Shown here piece after piece: positions 5,795 to 10,763 of a DNA stretch of 10,763 bases. Each line of letters opens with the position of its first letter. The stretch's first letter is position 1. Below the pieces are notes generated by a model. It did not search any database. It was not told the origin of the DNA and saw only the letters and a list, made by a program, of their open reading frames with translations. Made by a program: the position numbers and the translations under genes. Source of the stretch: CALBMX01 sp047629095 (GTDB taxonomy: Bacteria; Planctomycetota; UBA1135; GCA-002686595); assembly GCA_047629095.1 (NCBI GenBank), contig JBLHWM010000102.1, positions 1 through 10,763 of the forward strand. The letters are read 5' to 3'.

Positions 5795-7296
5795 GAGAGA
5801 AGCTCCTCCGCCACTTGACGATCGTCAAATGGAATGCTGTGGTCCTTGAATATTTGCTGGGCCTCGTGGCCCTTGCCGGCGATCAAAATGACATCGCCTG
5901 CCCGCCCCAGAGAGAGGGCTAGCTCGATCGCAACGCGGCGATCTACTTCCCGGTATAGCTTGGCGGTTCCGCCAGCCATTCCGGCTTCGGTCTCGTCCAT
6001 GATTGCACATGGGTCTTCGCTGCGTGGGTTGTCACTGGTGAGCACGGCCACGTCGGCCAAGGCACCGACCACCCGCCCCATTTCGGGACGCTTGCCGCGG
6101 TCGCGATCGCCACCGCAACCAAAGACACAGATAATCCTCGCGGGATTCGTACTGCGAAGTGCTGTCAGGACATTCTCCAACGCGCTCGGCGTATGGGCGA
6201 AGTCCACTAAGACCGAGAAGCCCCTATTGGCTAAAAGGGCGTTCGCAACGGGCTCTAAACGGCCCGGAGTGGGAGAGATGGATGCGAGCCCTTCGGCGAT
6301 TGCCGAGGGACTCGCTTCCAACAGTAGCATCACGGCCAAAGCCGCCAAGGCATTCTCAACGTTGTGTCGGCCCACAAGGGGCATAGTCAAGTCGAAAGAA
6401 GTAGTCCCCATCCCTTGGAGAACGAATTGAGTCCCTAGGGGACCGACTTTCAGTTGAGAAGCAACGAGATCCGCGCGGGATCCGATGCTGTACGTTACGA
6501 CTTTGGCGCCACCATTGCGAGCGGCACTTGCCATGCGCTCTGCATAGTTGCAGTCGTTATTTATGATCGCTGTAGCTCGAGTTCCCAAGCCAGCGAAGAA
6601 GCGTTCCTTGACTGCGATGTAGCTCTCGAGGTCACCGTGATAGTCCAGGTGATCGCGGGTCAAGTTGGTCAGGATTCCCACGTCGAAAAAGATGCCGGCG
6701 CAGCGCTCTTGATCGATCGCGTGGGAGCTCACTTCGAGCACGGCGCTGTCCCCACCAGCGGACTTGGCTTGGCTAAGTGCACGATGCAGGTAGGGAGCAT
6801 CCGGCGTGGTCATGCCTTCGAAGATGGAATCACCACCAAAGGGCCGGTGCTCCACAGTTCCGAACAGAGAGTTCTTGCGGCCGAGCTTCTCGAGTAGGGC
6901 GTGCAAAATCCAGGCAACCGTGGTCTTGCCGTTGGTGCCCGTCACGCCGACTGTGAACTGGCCTTGGGAAGGCGACCCGTGCAGGAAGCCCGCGGCGAGT
7001 CCAGCAACACGTCTGGGTTGCGAGTGCAGCCAGAGTGCACTGCAGCGATTGCCCTGCCAGCCGTCGCCCGGCGCCGTGCTGGAGAGCACGGCGGAGGCGC
7101 CTTGACCGAGGGCCGCTTGGGCGTACTCCGCTCCATGGTCTTTTCCGCCAGAGAGTGCCGCAAACAGGCTCCCACCGGTGATTTTACGGCTATCGAGTTC
7201 AACGCCCGAGACCTCGGGGTCTCCCGCCCATCCGGACGCCGCGTCCTGGGAGAGCTTGCCGCCGAAGCGCTTCACGAGATCGCTGAGTCGTACCAT
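5791..7296 (-). CDS. murE: MurE, UDP-MurNAc-dipeptide--meso-diaminopimelate ligase
   Basis: MurE adds the third stem-peptide residue in the cytoplasm. The 501-residue product has the ATP loop GVTGTNGKTT (117-126), TTPDAP (163-168), EVSSHAI (188-194), NLTRDHLDYHG (211-221), the likely carbamylated Lys230 in SYIAVKERFF, VDFAHTP (364-370), CGGDRDRGKRP (394-404) and GKGHE (474-478). DNPR at 422-425 is the signature of enzymes that select meso-DAP over L-lysine, so DAP-type peptidoglycan is predicted. I chose the ATG at 7296, which overlaps the ftsI stop by one base (TAATG) and has GAGG ten bases upstream; a TTG at 7317 in the same frame would add seven residues (ARGEPV and others) with no family counterpart and lies inside ftsI. 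The stop overlaps the murF ATG. All catalytic motifs are intact. Confidence 0.97.
   Translation of the reverse strand: MVRLSDLVKRFGGKLSQDAASGWAGDPEVSGVELDSRKITGGSLFAALSGGKDHGAEYAQAALGQGASAVLSSTAPGDGWQGNRCSALWLHSQPRRVAGLAAGFLHGSPSQGQFTVGVTGTNGKTTVAWILHALLEKLGRKNSLFGTVEHRPFGGDSIFEGMTTPDAPYLHRALSQAKSAGGDSAVLEVSSHAIDQERCAGIFFDVGILTNLTRDHLDYHGDLESYIAVKERFFAGLGTRATAIINNDCNYAERMASAARNGGAKVVTYSIGSRADLVASQLKVGPLGTQFVLQGMGTTSFDLTMPLVGRHNVENALAALAVMLLLEASPSAIAEGLASISPTPGRLEPVANALLANRGFSVLVDFAHTPSALENVLTALRSTNPARIICVFGCGGDRDRGKRPEMGRVVGALADVAVLTSDNPRSEDPCAIMDETEAGMAGGTAKLYREVDRRVAIELALSLGRAGDVILIAGKGHEAQQIFKDHSIPFDDRQVAEELLS
5803..5809 (-). promoter_or_regulatory. Strong Shine-Dalgarno for murF
   Basis: GGAGGAG lies inside the end of murE, 8 bases before the ATG at 5794. 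It is the best ribosome-binding site in the window and overlaps the codons for the last residues of MurE (EELL). Confidence 0.75.
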
Positions 7297-9809
7297 TACA
7301 GGTTCGCCTCGAGCCAAGGTTGCGCACCTGAGGTTGCACTTCCCTCGGGCGCAAGCGTCGTGTGAATCTCACTGCCAGCTTCCACTGCGATGATGCTGTC
7401 CTCTTCGCCGGGGATCTCGATGAGCTCCTTGCCGTCGCGGGTGACACCGAGGGCCTCAGCGAGCACCGCAACTGCCGCAGGACCGGCAACGCGCGACCCG
7501 AACTTCTCGCCCTGGGGCTCATCGACCACAACGAGCACGAAGATCTCGCGCTCCACCCCGGAGGGTGAGTCGGGTAGGTGCCCCACCGCAGCGATGGAAG
7601 AGGTGTAGCACTCCGAGCGCTTGTGTGGCTTCGCTGCGAGCAGGAGCCGAGCGCGGTCCGCCTTCATCTGAGCAATGGTCGGAACGAAACCGGAGTCGGT
7701 GTATTCTGCCGCCAAGGGCATGATCAAGTGCGAACAGACGATTGCCTTGTTCTTCATCGTTGTGCCAGTCTTGGTCCCCATGTCGAGGTCTTCCCGGCGG
7801 ATGTCCTTGCCCGTCCCCACCAAGGAGCCGACACCCATCATCTCGCGCACCTCGCGTCCCACACCAGGTGCAAATACCCGTGGGTACTCGTCAACGTTGT
7901 CGAGGATTGCCTCGGAGGTCTCACCCTGGGAGACCGAGCGAAGAACGGTCAGTGGACGACGAACGCCATCGCGGAGCACGGTGGTCATGGCCTCGGCGTG
8001 CTGCCACAGATTGACAGCGATCTCGTTGCCAAAGGAGATCGAAGCCTGGGTGTAACCAAGAGTCCAATTCTTCAAGGACATGATGGGGAGGAAGCTCTCC
8101 GAGCCCATTCCGGATCCCGGCTTTTGCCCATAGCCCAGGTCGACCAGCTTCCCGCGAAAGTACGTAGGGTCCATCTGAATGCCCATTTGGACCATTCCGC
8201 CGTTGCTAGAGAACGCGAGCAAGGCCGTCAGTGGTTGGCGACCGCGGGGAGCGCCCAGGGCCTCGCCGATGTTTCGGCGCGCGATCTCACGGGGTAGGGT
8301 GTAACCGGCGTTGCGCCCTCCGGAATAGCTATGTCCAAGGCCGACATCGAACCACGTCGTGTCCTTGTCGGCTTCGTTGTAGCCGGTGAAGTCCGTGTTC
8401 ACAACGCCCGAGTCCAAGCCCATGGCCATGACCACGGCCTTCATGGTCGACCCAGGAGTGAACAGGTGATTGAGAGGGCTAAAGGAGCGGGTCGGGTAGG
8501 CCTCCAAGGAGTCCACCGCCAGGATCTCGCCACTAGCGACATCCACCACGATGCCCATGGCGACAGCCGCTCGCTCGGTCTCCATGATCTCGCCCAACTT
8601 CTTCCCGAGGAAGCGCTGTAGGTGAGAGTCGATCGTCGTCTCCACAACTACGGGCTCCGAGCCCCCGGAGCGCTTGCCGAAGTAGGGCCGACCGCCTTTA
8701 CGCGCCACCCAGTCCGCACGAAATTCGTAGGTCGCCGCCGCCTCTTCGAACCAGTTGTGGGCGCCCGAGTTCAGGTGACGCTCGGCGATCAACTCAAGAC
8801 CGACATAGGGCGCCTCTTTCTCTTGACCTTCCTTGGTGAAGCCCCAATCCCCGAGCACGGAAAACTCACCGGCGGGGTGATAGCGGTCGTAGCGCGAGCG
8901 CAAGCGCACCAAGTGCCCGGCGACCTTCTCCTTCTCGAGCATCCGCTGCACGGCTTCGTTTTCGTCCGGCGTCAGCCGCTCCAGTGGCACCGCATTCACG
9001 GGCACCATCAGGGCGGCCCAGGTGTCACGACCGTCTTCGGACGAGCTGTACTTCGGCTTGGAGTCCTCCCCCTCCACATCGGGCCCGCGGCGCGCAAGGA
9101 AGATGCCCTTGACCAGGCGACGACCCCAAGCGGCTGCGCCGATGTCCTTTTCTAGCTGCTTGCGCTCCTGGTAGCGCGCGCGCTCTTCCAAGGAGAGTGC
9201 GACCCGGGGCTGCCACATGAGGCGCCAGGTGCCAATGCCCTCAGGAGCTGCCGAATCTGTCTTTAGGGCCCGTTTGATCATCAACTGACGGAAGGGCTCC
9301 ACACTCCAGCCGAGCAGCTGCTCGTCGGCGATCCATGCGGAGAGGCGCGCGGCCTCGTCCTCGTGAAGAGCCCATGTGTTCACAACGCGCCAGCCGTCGA
9401 TGCCGCCGATCGCGTCCACATCGTCCGTGGGCAACATGGATGCGTACAGTTGCTCAAGGTCAACTTCGCGGCCGGAGGCCCCGGCAATGGCGTCGACAAG
9501 CCCGGGCATGATGCGCTCGGGTGTGTGTCCCTGCCAGAGTCCACGGGGCGAAACGACAAGGTCAAAGGAAGGCACTGACGCAGCTAAGATTACGCCGTTG
9601 CGATCCTCGACCCTGTACGGGGGGAGATCGGCGGTGGTCTGCACGACGCGTCCGTACTTCCCCTCCGTCTTCTCCGGAATCCCACCAAGGGCCTTCTTCC
9701 CGAGCTGCACAGCAGACACGACCAGCACAAAGGCGATCATGACGTAGGCGCTCATGGGGCGAAGGCCCGAGGCACTATCAAACGTCCCCTTGTCGAAGTG
9801 CGCGCTCAC
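7296..9809 (-). CDS. ftsI: FtsI-type class B penicillin-binding protein (septal transpeptidase), enlarged
   Basis: This protein cross-links septal peptidoglycan in the periplasm as the partner of FtsW. It has a cytoplasmic N-terminus, one membrane helix (about 20-36), then VEDRNGVILA (67-76), the class B N-terminal landmark. The transpeptidase triad is complete: STMK (Ser454-Lys457), SSN (534-536) and KTGT (680-683). At 837 residues it is far larger than typical FtsI (about 550-650). The region before the active site is roughly 150 residues longer than in E. coli, with a charged segment (about 200-300) not seen in ordinary pedestal domains. A second insertion of about 45 residues lies between KTGT and the VVVDEP strand (about 687-735) and holds the only two cysteines, Cys692 and Cys734. 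There are no PASTA domains. GTG at 9809 overlaps the ftsL stop as GTGA, with GGAG 8 bases upstream. Position between ftsL and murE favours FtsI over an elongation-type PBP2 or a sporulation paralogue. Confidence 0.93.
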   Translation of the reverse strand: MSAHFDKGTFDSASGLRPMSAYVMIAFVLVVSAVQLGKKALGGIPEKTEGKYGRVVQTTADLPPYRVEDRNGVILAASVPSFDLVVSPRGLWQGHTPERIMPGLVDAIAGASGREVDLEQLYASMLPTDDVDAIGGIDGWRVVNTWALHEDEAARLSAWIADEQLLGWSVEPFRQLMIKRALKTDSAAPEGIGTWRLMWQPRVALSLEERARYQERKQLEKDIGAAAWGRRLVKGIFLARRGPDVEGEDSKPKYSSSEDGRDTWAALMVPVNAVPLERLTPDENEAVQRMLEKEKVAGHLVRLRSRYDRYHPAGEFSVLGDWGFTKEGQEKEAPYVGLELIAERHLNSGAHNWFEEAAATYEFRADWVARKGGRPYFGKRSGGSEPVVVETTIDSHLQRFLGKKLGEIMETERAAVAMGIVVDVASGEILAVDSLEAYPTRSFSPLNHLFTPGSTMKAVVMAMGLDSGVVNTDFTGYNEADKDTTWFDVGLGHSYSGGRNAGYTLPREIARRNIGEALGAPRGRQPLTALLAFSSNGGMVQMGIQMDPTYFRGKLVDLGYGQKPGSGMGSESFLPIMSLKNWTLGYTQASISFGNEIAVNLWQHAEAMTTVLRDGVRRPLTVLRSVSQGETSEAILDNVDEYPRVFAPGVGREVREMMGVGSLVGTGKDIRREDLDMGTKTGTTMKNKAIVCSHLIMPLAAEYTDSGFVPTIAQMKADRARLLLAAKPHKRSECYTSSIAAVGHLPDSPSGVEREIFVLVVVDEPQGEKFGSRVAGPAAVAVLAEALGVTRDGKELIEIPGEEDSIIAVEAGSEIHTTLAPEGSATSGAQPWLEANL
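7307..7310 (-). promoter_or_regulatory. Shine-Dalgarno deciding the murE start
   Basis: GAGG lies ten bases before the ATG at 7296, inside the end of ftsI. It fits the ATG of the TAATG junction and lies downstream of the alternative TTG at 7317, so it could not serve that start. Confidence 0.55.
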
Positions 9810-10132
9810 GGCGTGTACTCCATTCCTGAAAGGGACGTCGTGGAAACGTCAGAACGAGCAATGTGGCTCCCCCCCAGGTTCTCCGAACCTGAGACCACAC
9901 CGTCGCTCTGAACGCCGTTCAGTTCGCTGGTATCTTGACCAGCATGGTCCAGGGAGAATCCCCGGACGTGAATCGTCTTGGCCTCGATCGCCACCGCGCG
10001 CAGCTCACACTCGCGCTGCAGCTTGTGCAGGCGCAGGGCGGTCGCGTGGTTGCTGGCACAGATACCCGAAGCCGCAATGGAAGTGCCCATGGCAAGCACA
10101 GCGCAGAAGAGTGCAAGCAATCCGCGGATCAC
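9806..10132 (-). CDS. ftsL: FtsL-like small bitopic division protein
   Basis: This 108-residue protein sits between rsmH and ftsI, the standard place of ftsL. FtsL, with FtsB and FtsQ, forms the complex that activates FtsW-FtsI. The product begins with a hydrophobic helix (about 4-23) and continues with a short potentially coiled-coil region (about 30-55: LRLHKLQRECELRAVAIEA), followed by a Ser/Gly/Thr-rich tail that looks disordered. FtsL proteins are poorly conserved, so topology and gene order are the main evidence; the coiled coil is shorter than usual and no sequence signature confirms it. The GTG at 10132 overlaps the rsmH stop as GTGA and has a strong GGAGG 6 bases upstream; its own stop overlaps the ftsI start in the same way. 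A lineage-specific small membrane protein that replaces FtsL cannot be excluded. Confidence 0.75.
   Translation of the reverse strand: MIRGLLALFCAVLAMGTSIAASGICASNHATALRLHKLQRECELRAVAIEAKTIHVRGFSLDHAGQDTSELNGVQSDGVVSGSENLGGSHIARSDVSTTSLSGMEYTP
9818..9821 (-). promoter_or_regulatory. Shine-Dalgarno for ftsI
   Basis: GGAG lies inside the end of ftsL, 8 bases before the GTG at 9809. It supports the GTG start of ftsI within the GTGA overlap. Confidence 0.65.
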
Positions 10133-10763
10133 AGGGCACCTCCGTCACTGCGCACACGAACCGCCGCGCGCAGCTTCGCCGAGCGAGAGCGAGGGTTGCC
10201 CTTCGTCTCCTCGTAGGTCGCCTGGATCGGCTTCTTGGTGATCGCCTTGAACTCGCCCGCCTTGATCTGTTGCGCCATCCACTGCTTCACGACGCGATCC
10301 TCTCCCGAGTGGAAGCTGATCACTGCAAGCACACCGCCATCGCAAAGGAAGTCGAGTCCTGCATCGAGGGCGGCCTCGAGCTCGGGGCCCTCGTCATTCA
10401 CAGCGCGACGCAGGGCTTGGAACACGCGTGTCGCGGGGTGGATCTTTCCCCCACTGCCGATCGCGCTGGCAACCAGGTCGGCCAGAGTCGCGGTACGACT
10501 GATCGGAGCACGGCGACGTGCCTCGCAGATGCGCTTGGCAATCGCGCGAGAGCGGCGCTCGCCACCCTCTTGGTAGAACAGGTCGGCTAGCATGCCCTCG
10601 GGCCACTGGTTGACGATGCTGGCTGCGGTGACCTCGCGGCGTAAATCCATCCTCATATCGAGGGGGCCATCGGCCTGGAAGCTGAAGCCGCGCTCGGGCA
10701 GGTCGAGGTGCGGAGATGCAACACCTACGTCGAAGAGCATGCCCACGGGCAGCCCATCAAAAG
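10129..10763 (-). CDS. rsmH: RsmH (MraW), 16S rRNA N4-methylcytidine-1402 methyltransferase (5' end outside window)
   Basis: RsmH methylates N4 of C1402 in 16S rRNA (E. coli numbering) using S-adenosylmethionine; it is the usual neighbour of ftsL and ftsI. The window holds the C-terminal 210 or so codons, and the frame is open to the right edge. Conserved stretches in order: GMLFDVGVASPHLD, PERGFSFQADGPLDMRMD, then the inserted helical domain with RRSRAIAKRI, ATRVFQALRRAVNDE, VISFHSGEDRVVK (usually FHSLEDR), and the closing NPRSRSAKLRAAVR. The first hundred or so residues, including the main SAM loop, lie outside. An internal GTG at 10746 is not the start, since coding similarity (FDGLPVG) continues upstream of it. 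The TGA overlaps the ftsL GTG. Confidence 0.96.
   Translation of the reverse strand, partial: FDGLPVGMLFDVGVASPHLDLPERGFSFQADGPLDMRMDLRREVTAASIVNQWPEGMLADLFYQEGGERRSRAIAKRICEARRRAPISRTATLADLVASAIGSGGKIHPATRVFQALRRAVNDEGPELEAALDAGLDFLCDGGVLAVISFHSGEDRVVKQWMAQQIKAGEFKAITKKPIQATYEETKGNPRSRSAKLRAAVRVRSDGGAL
10139..10143 (-). promoter_or_regulatory. Shine-Dalgarno for ftsL
   Basis: GGAGG lies inside the last codons of rsmH, 6 bases before the GTG at 10132. It supports a GTG start in the GTGA overlap and translational coupling of ftsL to rsmH. Confidence 0.75.

Noticed and set aside
7297..7317. Longer murE with a TTG start at 7317
   Set aside because: It adds seven non-conserved residues, uses a rare start, and would waste the TAATG junction and the GAGG site that fit the ATG at 7296.
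7578..8297. Plus-strand open frame of 239 codons opposite ftsI
   Set aside because: Antisense to the transpeptidase domain with intact SxN and KTG motifs; no start context and no recognisable domain.
10741..10746. GTG at 10746 as the start of rsmH
   Set aside because: Coding similarity continues upstream of it to the window edge and the conserved SAM-binding half would be missing; the gene is cut by the window, not truncated.
1..10763. Defence system, CRISPR array, mobile element, tRNA/rRNA or riboswitch
   Set aside because: The window is continuous coding sequence of a division and cell-wall operon; no direct repeat array, terminal inverted repeats, transposase, integrase or structured RNA signature was seen.

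Overview
The window is a single leftward (minus-strand) gene block: the division and cell-wall (dcw) cluster of a high-GC bacterium. In transcription order (right to left) it reads rsmH (5' end outside the window), an ftsL-like gene, ftsI, murE, murF, mraY, ftsW, a gene for a membrane-anchored double-LysM protein, a gene for an 86-residue membrane protein of unknown function, and murG (3' end outside the window). Together these encode Park-nucleotide completion (MurE, MurF), lipid I and lipid II synthesis (MraY, MurG) and the septal SEDS polymerase/transpeptidase pair (FtsW, FtsI).

The packing is extreme. Junctions are 4-base GTGA or ATGA overlaps (rsmH/ftsL, ftsL/ftsI, murE/murF, lysM gene/86-aa gene), a 1-base TAATG overlap (ftsI/murE), or gaps of 1-3 bases (murF/mraY, mraY/ftsW, ftsW/lysM gene). 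The only true intergenic gap is 20 bases, before murG. Most starts have a Shine-Dalgarno sequence inside the preceding gene. I see no internal promoter, terminator, RNA gene, repeat array or mobile element. No stretch above 20 bases is non-coding, so this is one polycistronic, translationally coupled operon.

Departures from the textbook cluster are: (1) murD is missing from its usual slot between mraY and ftsW; (2) two extra membrane-anchored genes lie between ftsW and murG, one with an FtsN-like layout (short cytoplasmic tail, one membrane helix, long polar linker, C-terminal peptidoglycan-binding domains); (3) FtsI is 837 residues, well above the usual size, with an enlarged N-terminal region and an insertion after its KTG motif that carries the protein's only two cysteines; (4) motif changes occur in MraY (HHH to HHG plus a longer loop), FtsW (SYGG to SDGG) and MurG (HEQN to LEIN, GNPVR to GPPLS). 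MurE carries DNPR, the signature of meso-diaminopimelate-type peptidoglycan.

The taxon cannot be fixed from the sequence alone. GC-rich coding sequence, DAP-type MurE and divergent division proteins suggest a poorly sampled, probably diderm lineage. A Planctomycetota or related origin is a guess from the feel of the MurG and LysM-protein sequences, not a demonstrated result.
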